Below are positions 12,467 to 23,818 of a stretch of 64,000 nucleotides of DNA, one piece after another. Below the pieces are notes generated by a model. That model was not told where the DNA came from. It was given only the letters and a program-made list of their open reading frames with translations, and did not search any database. This stretch comes from Delphinapterus leucas (taxonomy: Eukaryota > Chordata > Mammalia > Artiodactyla > Monodontidae): positions 64,937,566 to 65,001,565 of the forward strand of contig NW_022098076.1 of assembly GCF_002288925.2 (NCBI RefSeq), given 5' to 3'. The stretch's first letter is position 1; each line of letters opens with the position of its first letter. The position numbers and the translations under genes were made by a program.

Positions 12467-15330
12467 AAAATGTTTCATTCAGATTTCCCAAAACACTGGG
12501 CCCTATAGCTTCTCTAACTTTCACGAGTTGTAATTCTACCTTACTCGTGTCTCTGCCATTCTCGCCGCCTCCAGTGTTGGAGGACTCATCCCATTCATAT
12601 GTTTCCTCTATTACCAGCTTTCCTCGTTATATTCTTTCATGTTTTCAGTTCTTTGCTTTGTTAATTATGAACATTTGCCATAATTTCACGTTGGCATTAT
12701 TGAAACGTCCGATTCTCCAAAGGGCAAGCTAAATGAATGTCTTACCACAAGGAACAGAATTTCTCCTTAAATCACTGCTTTTATTTGACCTTCGAATCAC
12801 CGCAGTCTAGTTTTAGAGCCTTTCCCCAAAACCCTGAAAAGCTTCTTCTGAGTCACTTCATGGCATGCAGGACCCCTGAGAGGGCGAAGGCTGCTTTCAA
12901 TGGCTCAGCCCGTCCCATTTCAGTAAAAGGACATCACTTCCCTAAAATGAACCCCTGCTTAGAGAACATTTCTCATTTTCTGATAGAGTCAAACCAGACC
13001 AAAGAGAAGCACATTCTGGGAAGTAAGTTTTCCAATGTTTCTGACCATAAAGCTGGGTTTCTGCAATCTAAGATTATTCCCAGCAGGAAGCCTAAATACA
13101 GCCTGAAGCTACAGAAAAGAAGTATCCCTGTTTTACCTGTTATGTCTCTAAACTGTGATCACTTATTTTCATTCCAGAGCCATACTTTGTGCTGAACCAT
13201 GAAAGCAAAAATACATTTAAAATATTAAACTGTAAGCCGTTAGAGAAGGGTAAAAGAATCCCTTTGTGTCGGGATTTCTTCTGTCTGAAGGGATGAATAG
13301 CAGTAGCCTTTCTCTGACATAAATAGCTTTCACATAATACCTTACAGTGGGAAAAAAAAAATGGCTTTAGGACAAAATACAGTCACCACTCCTTTTCCCC
13401 ATGCATGAACTTTGCACAGAAGAATAACATTAGCAGATTATTAAACTATTTGTCACCAAAGGAAAGTAGATGGTAGTTTTGTGCCTTAGATAATTTGTAG
13501 CAAAAAAAAACAAAAAAAAACCACAAAGGGTTAGTCAGTCTTCCCTTGCCTTGCTTTCACATTCACTCACTTTTCCCTTTCCAATGTATTCCACAATTGT
13601 CCTAGGCTTTCAGACTTGTGATTTTGTTCATTATTGCAAATGGTTTAATTTTCATTCTAAAATCTAGATTAGGTTTGAGTTCAGCGTGAGAGAAGGGAAC
13701 CGTTGAAAAACACTTTTTTTCTTTCCTTTTTTTCCTAAGGGAAGGCTTTGGTTCTCAGAGGATATCAAATTCCAATGTCAGTTTTGTAAATCAGTATCAG
13801 GAAGTCTGTTGTCTTCCCAGGCCAGGCTGTTTGTCTTGTTTGTGTGTTTGTAGTAAACTCATCTGCAAGTGCTTCCCTGATAAAGTTAACACTTAGTTAA
13901 TTACCCAGAGCCTTGACATGTCCTATAATGGCCATTTGGCTAACAAACCTTTGATACTTGTCTTGGGTAGGATTTGTTGAGGCCTAGAGAGGCAAGCTCT
14001 TGATGGATGGGGAACAAACCAAATAAATACAGTATTTTATGTTCTTTTAATTCAGGGCCAAGTGTGTTTGGATGAAGTGTTTATTTAGTTTGCTGGGTGT
14101 TTCAAGATGCTGTGGTGTATTGATTCCTTTTATTACTAGCAGCCGTTTAACCTGACCTCTTCCAGATCCAGTATTTTAAAAGCCATAAATTTTAACTTTA
14201 CTCATGAGCAAAGGCTGAAATGCTGTGAAAGCCTTTTTATTAGTTGAGCTCCACCATTCTCGATGCTCTCATGTCACCTGTGGCAACAATATTTAGGACT
14301 TCTTACATGAGAGTGGCTGGTTGAGTGCTGGTGGGGTTGGGTGGGGAGTGCAGGCAGCCATTAAAGGAAGTCATAAACATTTCAGGCGTATAGGATTCCA
14401 TGATGTGAGAGCAGACAGGTGCAGGAGAGAAGGGGCAGGCCTAAGGAGAAAAGGATTGGGGTTGATCGTGTTAAATAAACATTGACTTCAGCCTCTCAGA
14501 TACTGAACACTGTTTGGAAACGAGGAACAGAACCCCCGGTAACCAAGGAGCAGGTTTGAGCCAGAGACCAACTTGGGACGCCAGTCTTAGACAACTACCC
14601 TGGTCTTCGTGTCCCAAGGTCCCAGGTACAACCTTAACCTCTGGAATTAAAACAAACTTAGAAATCATTTTTTTCCCCTAAGCTCTGAAAATATATGCTT
14701 CCCATCATAGACTGAGTTGAACGAGATCTTGGAGAGACTCTTTCTATAATGTCAGTTCTTAACTCTTTGAAGATACCTGTCCTCTAAGGACAGGGAACTA
14801 TTTTATGTCAATCAGCAAATCAAAACCATTTCATCTTGAAAGAGCCCAGTCATGAACCTCCTGGCCAGGTGTATACACTTTAAAGGGCCTAATTTTACAT
14901 AAAAAGACGAGAAAGACATATTATATATGAGTTTATTCCTGAAATGCATCAGTAGGTGCGAATGCCTTATATTTGGAGTTGAGGACAGGAAGAAACTTAA
15001 TTCTACTTTGCGTGGCTTTCTGGTTTTTACTTAAGCACACCAGTAGCTTTGGTCTGCTTTGTAGAAAATTTTCCATCAGTTTTCTAATTATCAAAGATGT
15101 TTGTTTAAACAGATTTTCTTTTCTCAACCCTTAGACCTCTTTTTATTTAATCATGCAGCAAAACTCTAATACAGCATTAGTGAGGTTATCTAAGCAAAGA
15201 AGTATCATTTCACCATAGGAAAAACCCAAGCTATGAAGAGAAAAACTCATACTGAAACAATTTAAATAAAAACGCTTATGACAAAAGAGAAATGTGGAAT
15301 GAGGAGATTTCCCCCCATCTTCAGTTTATA

Positions 15331-15468
15331 TTTCTCTGCAGAGGAATTTAATCCATAATGATATGTGTTTGTAATATATTTCTCTACAGAGGAATTTAAT
15401 CCATAATGATATGTGTTTGTAATATATTTCTCTGCAGAGGAATTTAATCCATAATGATATGTGTTTGG
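15331..15468. repeat. 48-bp minisatellite, unit 2 copy (2 full units plus 42 bases)
   Basis: Units start at 15331, 15379 and 15427 with 48-bp spacing. The third runs to GTGTTTG and then enters single-copy DNA. This is the uninterrupted form of the array cut at 6425. Confidence 0.95.
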
Positions 15469-16146
15469 ACATGTTTTATTTTACCTTACCAATCTCTGTC
15501 TTTTTTTCCTTAATGACGTAGTCTACCTAAGAATCCTTATACAACCTATGGCCAGAGACTTCTGTCCCAGCATTTTAAGAAGCCAGATATTTTTAATAAC
15601 TTGAGTAAAACTTAAAAGATAACCCTTAACATTTGTCTCTTCTTTGGATATTTCAGTGACTTAAATATAAGAAAAATTAAATATACTTAAATGTCTTGCT
15701 GTTAAAATTAAGTTGCTTCCCCAAATCATGTTTCTTAAATCGCTAAAATAGGAGAAATGTTCTTAGTAATTCGAAAAAAGAAAACAAAATCAGGGTTAAA
15801 ACAACAGAATTTTACCATCTTTTACTTTTAAAAACTGCCAAAACTCAGTTGGCTATAGGTCTCACGGTATCCAAATCATTGTCTGTCTTCATATAAAAAC
15901 CAAGACCTTCAGAGTGTGGGGATCTTTACATGACTGTGGCCAGAGACTTCTGTCCTAGCATTTTAAGGAGCTAGGCATTCTTATTAATTCAGTTCCCTGA
16001 ATTTGATTTAATTCATTGCACTAAACAACAGCAAAACGTTTAGTGTTTTCTTTTTCTATAGCCTTATTTAAATCAAGGTAGACCTGAACACATTCTTTAC
16101 CCAAATGATCATGTGACCAACACCCCTTTTTGATAACCATGCATGA

Positions 16147-16255
16147 CTTTTTTTTTTTAATTGTAGGAAAATACACATAACATAAATTTACCATCTTCAA
16201 GCGTGTAGTTCCATAGTGTTAAGTACATTCACATTGATGTGCATCCCACTCTTAA
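16147..16255 (-). mobile_element. L1 3'-end fragment, antisense
   Basis: A poly-T run is followed by a stretch resembling the common reversed L1 tail (AAATACACATAACATAAATT, ACCATCTTCAAGCGTGTAGT, AAGTACATTCACATTGATGT). Confidence 0.65.
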
Positions 16256-18684
16256 CATACCAGGTATTCTAATAAATTCCCCTTTTCCCTGCAGTAAGCA
16301 CACCACCTCTGCAGCCAGAACTGTCAGGGTGTATTTGATGATCTTGGGCAGAATGTTTCCTTCTACACCCACAAGAGGGAAAGCAGTTGTTACCTTGGGG
16401 AAGTTACTCAGATTTCTAGAAAAACTTTCTGTCGGGTTGGCTGTCATGGTGTGAATTAAAAGGTTATGTCAGAGGTTAAACTATGCAATTAAATCAAGAA
16501 AGCAGATTATTCTAGTAGCTGACATTAACTTTTGAAAAGAGACAGGATTAGCTGTACTTAGTCACATATAAAGTGCACAAAGCAAACACCGGGAAAAAAA
16601 TTATTTCAGCAGGTACTTCCCTTGAAAGAAAATCATTCCATCTCACACCTCTAATTTTTCATCTTAATTCTGTCACTTCATGAGGCTCATTATCCTTTTC
16701 CAGATTTGCACACAGTGGCTGATGCGTTGTGACGGGTTGTTTTTGCTTTTCTGCCTTAAAAAAACATTCCCTCCCTCCCTAAATAATTATCTGTAAATTA
16801 ACCTTTTCTCTTACTGGAATATTTAGTGAGATGGAGTAGAGAAAATAGGAATGTGTAAGCGAGACTCTTTGGACAGGAGATAAATTCTTCAAGGCCACGA
16901 GGGTATCATTTATTAAATGACTGCTACAGTCCACTAAATGGGCCCCTTTTGACCTGAAAGAGTTAATGCTGTATTGAAAGTGTCTGGGTTGTCCCCAGCT
17001 TTTCTCCCTTGGAAGGCTCTGACCCACTAATGGCGGTAATAATAATAACAGAAAACAATCCCACTTTGCCTCCATTACTCTAAAACTGTTAATGCTATCC
17101 TAATGTTTTTTTTATTCTTTAAGTGTAACTGAAAACTGACATTTTGCTCAGCTAAAATTTCTAATGTGCTATTTTTTTTCACTGCCGTTTTTACATACCA
17201 TGCAGGATGCTGAGTAAGGAATAAGGCAAAGGCTTATAATTGGTCTTTTAAATCATTATAAACACTTATTTTAAAACAAACAGAATGGCTGCACGACAGA
17301 TGCAACCTGAGGCCCACTGGTTCCAAACCTACCTGTCAAGGTTTGGGCTGAGAGACTAGCCCAGGTCTTCCCAGCCGGTTATTGACTCCTTTGATCCACT
17401 CCAGCTCCAGCTCATGCCATGCACGTAGTGACTGACAGTGCCCTGGGTGAAAAAAAAAAAAAACCACTTATTTTTTCCCCCCATGGCTATATCTAGTGCC
17501 AATAACTCAGTCATAAGACGATGGGAAAAACTATTTAATGATGCATCACAAGCTCCTTCCTAAGTTCTTAGCCAGAACTATCAGGGAGTATAAAATATGA
17601 CACTTTGCTCAAAAATTGACTTAAAAATAAGAACAAAAGTAGCTCTTTTTTTTATCGTTGTTCGCATATTAGCAGTGAACCAAGTAATGCTTTCTTTTTT
17701 GACATAAACGCTCTTTAGAAAAGCCATATATATTTTTTGCTTTTATTAAATTAATTATTGAAAGTGGGAAAAGAGCTCTGTCATGTTTGAAACAGAGCTG
17801 GGGCTTCTGGTCTGGAAGGATGACTTCTGTAAAAGGCGAAGAATGACCATACCTCCTTCACGGGGCAGTTCAGATTGCGAGCTTTTGACACAGAGCGCAT
17901 CACACACAGTAAGTGCTAGATAAAGCTTAGCTGTTTGTTAGTGCTGTTGAGCCAAAACACAACATCCATCCCAACTTTAGGTCCTTAGGCCATACACACA
18001 CAGGGAAAATGAGTCCCACCTAGTGTGTAGCGCAGTTCAAGACCCCCTCCTTGTTTATTGTCCACAGCAATAAACAAGTGTATTCGGGCGACTGTGTTGG
18101 GACACAGGGCCTCATATCGCCAGTGGGGTAAGTCGTACCTCTGGCCACCTGGCTGCTTCCCTCTCGTTGTGCTCTCTCTGTCTGGCCTCACCTCTGTGCA
18201 CCTGCAGCCCACGTGGCTACTCTGCAGTACACAGATCAGTGGGCTTGCCGCCCTCCACAGGCCTCTGTTCTCATCTTCCTCCCTGTCCCCTGGACCACCT
18301 CTCAGTCTGTCTGATGCTGCCCAGTTTTCAGGGGTCCATGTCAGGCCAGAGTCCTTCTTTCTCTCCCCTGATTCCCACCACTCACTCCATGTCTTGCTTT
18401 ACCCCACCTTGTTTAGGGGTGCTTTTGAATTCTGCATTTTGACTCTCCGTATAGATTGCTTGCGCCTTAAGAGCAGGTGTTCACAAAGAGATACCCCTCT
18501 GTGTCTTCATTTGATCAATTCAGTCCAGTGCCTATGACAGACTTAGAGGAAAACATCCCTCCTTTTCTCATGAAGAGCAAATATGACACGTATATATGGC
18601 ATGTTGCAGCTTTGCTACTTTCTTGTACATGCGTAATTGCATCTTATCCCAACAAAAACCCATGAAATTGGTATCACTGTTCAT

Positions 18685-18815
18685 TTAGACAAGTTACTTA
18701 ACCTGCCTGTGCTTTAACTTCGTCAGCTGTAAAATGGAGATAACAATAGTGTGTACCTCATATAACTGGGTTAATATCTATATAAAAGTGCTCAGAACAT
18801 GCCTGGTATAGGTAG
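18685..18815 (+). mobile_element. MIR SINE fragment
   Basis: ACAAGTTACTTAACCTGCCT and CAGCTGTAAAATGGAGATAA match the MIR core, followed by the CTCAGAACATGCCTGGTA tail. Confidence 0.8.
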
Positions 18816-20994
18816 CTGCTGGTGTTTTTACCATCATCATCATAGTCATCCTCAGGATAACCTTTCTCATTATTCCACTTTTCCTGATGAGGAAACTGAA
18901 GCCCAGAGAGGTTAAACAGTTTGCCTAGACCCCACGTCTTCCAATTCCAAGTCCACACCCAAGATGCCCCTTACATCAAAATCTTTATCGTTAACCACCC
19001 AAGACCACTTGCTTTTAGTCCATCATTTCCTTACTCAGTTTACAGAGAAGTTCTTAATTCACAGTTTGTTTAGAAATTCTATGAAAGAGAAGCTTGAGAG
19101 AAACATACCCATACAACACAAACACCCCTCCAGAAACAGACACCTCCTCCCTGTGAGGCAGCTCTGTCTCTTCCCAAATGTGAGGTCTCTGTTGAGTGGC
19201 CATGGGAACACAGTGGGAAGAACAGGCACTTAAAAGAGATACCAGGTTTACTCTTATCTCTTCAAAATCCAGAACAACGTATTTAATTAGCACAACTGTA
19301 GATAGGTTGTTTGAACCCTTGGTCAACCATAGCAAGATCTGATTGTATTCCTCTTTTGGAAGCCCTTCTATTTTTCTAAAGTGTATAACAATTAGTTGTA
19401 GGTCTATAATTATTAGTAACCACCTAGAGAATGGTCCCCTCTTCACGGAGGAGTAGGGGCCAAGCTGAGCAAATGAATTTAATACAACTCTTCTCATCAT
19501 TGGGGAATTTGTCTCTCATAAAATCCACCCTGTAATAGACTAGAAAATGCTCACCTTTAGACTGGCCTCAGACATACTTCTCACTGCTGTTATCAGTTCT
19601 GTACTTATGATCCCTTCACCAGCATTATAGCCAAAGAACAATCTTCCCTGCTCCTCAAGTATCTGTCTGACCTGAGTTGGAATAACTGGTGGGTGTTATA
19701 TGAAGGAGAGATTGGAGAATAGGGCATTAAGCCAAGACTCCTTAGGTTACAATCGAAAGAAGCGAATTTCAATCTGGCTGTTGCAAAGAAGATAATTTGT
19801 TGCTCAAGCAACTGTAAAGTTCAGAGAGTGGATCTAGGGTCTGTGTCAACTATATTCTCACAGTTTTAGTTCCTCTCTTTGTAGAAAAGCAAGATGGCTA
19901 CCAGCAACTCCAGGTTTATCCTCCCAGTAACCCCAGTAACAAACAAGATGACTTTTTCCTGATCACTCTATAAGGATTAGTTCTAATTAGCCAACAACGT
20001 ACTCCTGAACCAACCAAGGGGATGAAATGACTAGTCGTGCCTGGGTTAGAAGCACACTTCTGGTTGAAAGTAGGGGAGGTGTAGTAACCCAAGGAAAAGC
20101 GGGATACCCCTTTTAGGTGGAATAGTGGATACTGGGTAGTAAAAAAAAAAAAAAAAAAAAAAGAATGGATGTCCATAGTAGGGGGAGGTAAAAAGGGACA
20201 GATCAGGATAACTGAAGCATTGTGATGCCCTTCCGCTTTCTCTGCGAGCTTCCCTCAGTCAGTGTAAAGCAGTGTTTCCAGGTACCGCTGACATTTCGCT
20301 ACAATCCAGCAAGAATTTCAGCACAAGAAAGATTGATCATGGACTTCCCCGAGGAGGAGTTATTAATGGAAATACCACCTTCTTGTAACCTTGTTTCCCG
20401 CTGACAAGGGCTCCTCGGGCTGAGTTATAGGGAAACTCTAGCATGTTGTCAGATTTCACAACAACATTAAGTGGGACTTCCTTTTCATATTTGCCACCTC
20501 ATTTATTTTGTGTGTCCCCATGTTATTAGTTTTACTGCCCATTAATCATTATATATTATAGAATACAATAAAGTGTGCTGAAGTAGAGATAGCAGTGGGC
20601 CCGGCCATACCAGTCACAGCTCAGCCATGCAAGAAGGAAGCTCAGGAGTGATAGGCAGTGCCCCTTCCTACCCCTTCCCAGAGGCACAGCCATGAACACC
20701 TCTTGCCTCCCAAGTGGACTAGAACATGTTTCTTCAGCCTTTCCTACCTGGTCAAAGAAAGATCTGAGGGCAGTTAGTCTGTTCACTGTGAGGACAGATG
20801 ACTAACCACACTAAAAATGCTTTCGAAGAAATTGTTTCACAGAAGCCTGAAGTTACAATTGTAAAAAGGAAGAAAGTAAAGAGCGAGGGATTTTATAAGC
20901 AGGGAGCTCCATTGCTATGATTTCAGTCTTTCTTCTAATTTGTCCTATGAATTTCTTCCAAATTATCTTTTCTCAAAATAACAATATCATCAAG

Positions 20995-21330
20995 CCATTC
21001 CTCAGGTAAAAAAACTTTCAAAGGCTTCCAACTGCCCCCTGCTCTGAGTCTCACCTTCTTAACTTTGAGACCCTTCATATCTCTCTTCCTCCTCTGTCCC
21101 CACACTTATTTCCCACCAATCCCCAATTTTCCCTTGCTGGTCCTCCATCCTGTGTACCCACTACCAAGCAGACATGTCAGGACTTTTCCTCATACGTTTC
21201 CCTTGCAGTAGAATGACTGTCTACCTCCTACCTTTCCCGTGTATTTGATCCATCTTCAAGGACAAGTCCCGCTTCATTCATGAAGCCTTATTATCCTTTG
21301 ACCTGGGATCACAGTGTGCTTTCTCTTCTC
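20995..21330. mobile_element. L2-like LINE fragment
   Basis: The pyrimidine-rich segment with CTTTCAAAGGCTTCCAACTG near its start and ATGAAGCCTTATTATCC near its end follows the pattern of the L2 3' region. It is divergent, and the family call is from memory. Confidence 0.5.
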
Positions 21331-21868
21331 TGGACTTCCCCAAGTCTGAACTACTCCAGCCCTGACCTCTGCCATATGTCAGTCTTCTCAGCTCTATCAT
21401 TCACAGAGATGCCTGTTGACTAATGATCCCAAAAGCCTTATGACCTCGCCTGGTTTGCCATTTTGTTGATGGTGTCATGGGTCGCTCTGAGGGAGAGGAG
21501 TCACTTGGCTGGTGAAAGAAACTAACCGGCTCTTTCCTTGCTGCCCCAGACATGGTTATTTTCATCAAATGATTCTAACACTTGGTTTCTCTTTGGAAAA
21601 TGCCTCTGTAAGAAATAAACTTATTTGGGCTACTGAAGGAAGTGAAATGTATAGAAGATGATTTGAAAAGAGATGAAGACTGTTAAACAATAGAAAACAA
21701 AAAAGTAGAAGTTTTGAATAAAGAGTGAAAATTCAAAGCTAATGATGACTCAGGCCCACAGTGTATGGATGTGGAAACAAATTCTCCTGGCATTCTGTTG
21801 GCTGGAGATAATCCTCCTAATGAGTGTAAACATTGCTCATGCAAAAAGACATATGGTACAAACTAAGT

Positions 21869-22075
21869 TTACTGAATATTTACTGTGTGCCAGGCATCAT
21901 GAGATAATCCTCTAACTACCCTGTGAGGGATGTGCTATCATTATCCCTCTTTTACAGATAAGGCAAGGGAGGCACAGAGAGGTACAAGCCTCATCCAGCT
22001 TCACAGTTAGTGCAGAGGTGGGGCTAGAACGCAAATCCAAGCAATCTGATGCCAAAACCTGTGCTTGCATTAGGT
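21869..22075 (-). mobile_element. MIR SINE, antisense
   Basis: TACTGTGTGCCAGGCATCAT, CCCTCTTTTACAGATAAGGC and GAGGCACAGAGAGGTACAAG are the reverse complement of the MIR consensus. Confidence 0.8.
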
Positions 22076-22554
22076 ATTGCTTTAAAGATTAAATTTTTAG
22101 TGGATGCTGAAGAGTTAGTTAACTGGTGGAATGAAGAGATAACATGTTCCCCATTGGAAATATAATTCCAGAGAAAGCTAGGAGTCAAACATTTTTATTT
22201 TCTAAACTTTGGGGATATATTGCCCTCAGATGGGTACTTCACAAACATTAGGGACTGCTCTACATTCTCTGGTGTTACCACTGCATGTGTTCATCTTTGC
22301 TCTGCACTCGGATTATAACATCTTGGAGGAAAGCAGGTGCCTTATCTTTTATGTCTGAGGCATCAAAGAATTTGGCAGGAGCTTTAGCTCAAGAATTGTC
22401 CAGACATAGCATCTTGGCCAAGTCAGTGGCCGAGCTTTTCTTGTCTGCCAACTCAGGGGATTTAAGAGAGGAATTGGAAGGGTATTGAGTCGAGTGGTTC
22501 TTCTGAAATTTACATAAGACATAGTAGTAAGGCACTGCCTCTCAGGAATGGTTC

Positions 22555-22995
22555 TCGAGATCTGTATGATCTCATATGTGAATCTAAAAAAGCCAAACTC
22601 ATAGACAAAGAGAATAGAATGGTGGTTGCCAGGAGCTGAGTGAAAATGAGAAGAGATGTTGCTCAAAGGCTATAAACTTACAGTTATAAATGATGGGGAT
22701 CTAATGTACAGCATGGTAACTATAGTTAACAGTACTGTACTACATACTTGAAAGTTGCTAAAAGAGTAGATCCTAAATGTTCTTATCACACACACACAAA
22801 AAGGTAACTATGTGAGGAGATGAAGGCAATAACTAACTTTATTGTGGCAATCATTGTGCAATATATACATGTATCAAATCAAAATATAAATATATACGTA
22901 TCAAAATCAGATATGTATGTATCAAATACATTGCACACATTAAACTTACACAGTGCCACATGTCAATTATATCTCGATTAAAAAAATAAAATGTT
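22555..22995 (+). mobile_element. Old L1 3'-end fragment
   Basis: AATGGTGGTTGCCAGGAGCT, AATGTACAGCATGGTAACTA, then AAAAGGTAACTATGTGAGGA and a closing ATTATATCTCGATTAAAAAA follow the order of older mammalian L1 3' ends. A short CA run lies inside. Confidence 0.75.
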
Positions 22996-23603
22996 TACCC
23001 AGGGTTAAAAAAAAAAATCAGAGACTCACAGGAACAGTTTATTTCTCTTGATTCTCAGTCTCTCCTAGACACACACTCACGCTGGGGCACATTCTCATTG
23101 AGAGTAATGGTGAGTAAAATTGCTCTTGTTACTTATTTTATCCTGCCCTTCCTCCCTCCTCTCTTGCTTTGTAGCTCTCTCTGGACATGAAAACACAGTT
23201 GAACTTAGGTAAGACCAATTGTGTAAGGTGTATCCTCATTTTATACAGGAAAGAACTTTATAAATTATAAAGCAACAGGAAAATGTTAGTTACTATTACA
23301 CTTCTATTCCTCTTAGGACCTAGCACAGTTCTGAGTGACAAAAAATACTCAGTAAACACTCATTGATGGCTGACTTGATTTTGGCTTGACACTCTAACGG
23401 TAGATTGAAACCTAGGTTAAAGCATATCTCGTAAGAGATTGTTATTCGTTTTACTGAATATTCATATTATATATTATTGTTATTCAAAACTGAAAAACCT
23501 TACTTTCTATCATTTCTGGAAATACTGAGTAATTGAAAATTCAAAGTTTTGTTTTGTTTTTTCTTTTTAGTGCAGTCAGTTAGCTATAAAAAGGGGAGAA
23601 AGA

Positions 23604-23818
23604 GGGCTTCCCTGGTGGCGCAGTAGTTGAGAGTCCGCCTGCCGATGCAGAGGACACGGGTTCGTGCCCCGGTCCGGGATGATCCCACATGCCGCAGAGC
23701 GGCTGGGCCCGTGAGCCATGGCCGCTGAGCCTGTGCGTCTGGAACCTGTGCTCCGCAACGGGAGAGGCCACAACAGTGAGAGGCCCGCGTACCGCAAAAA
23801 AAAAAAAAAAAAAAAAAA
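23604..23818 (+). mobile_element. Young CHR-type SINE
   Basis: It starts GGGCTTCCCTGGTGGCGCAG, has the B-box-like GGTTCG of a tRNA-derived promoter, and ends at a 23-A tail. The flanks GGGAGAAAGAG and GGGAGAAAAGAG look like an imperfect target-site duplication. This lineage of tRNA-Glu-related SINEs is known from cetaceans and related artiodactyls. Confidence 0.93.

Larger units (their letters stand above)
9280..15330. other. Non-coding duplicated DNA, unit 2
   Basis: This is the second copy of 271-6322, with the same repeats (MIR near 10691-10891, antisense L1 piece near 12333-12466) and no supported gene. Confidence 0.7.
6426..15433. repeat. Tandem duplication, unit 2 (complete, about 9.0 kb)
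   Basis: This unit is head to tail with unit 1. It opens abruptly inside L1 ORF2 at 6426, carries the L1 to its poly-A at 9265-9279, then repeats the flanking 6.2 kb (9280-15433). After 15433 the minisatellite and flanking DNA continue into sequence present once only. The part shared with unit 1 begins at 9010; the L1 bases 6426-9009 would correspond to sequence left of the window. Confidence 0.93.
15469..22550. other. Intronic DNA, no gene recognised
   Basis: This segment is probably PARD3B intron. It holds an antisense L1 tail (16.1 kb), MIR pieces (18.7 and 21.9 kb), an L2-like block (21.0-21.3 kb) and a 22-A run ending near 20162. Open frames at 18058-18537 and 19054-19500 lack any recognisable protein and overlap frames on the other strand. 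Confidence 0.6.

Noticed and set aside
18058..18537. A 159-codon frame
   Set aside because: No recognisable family. The tail of the frame resembles an old L2 or MIR remnant, and no splice sites support it.
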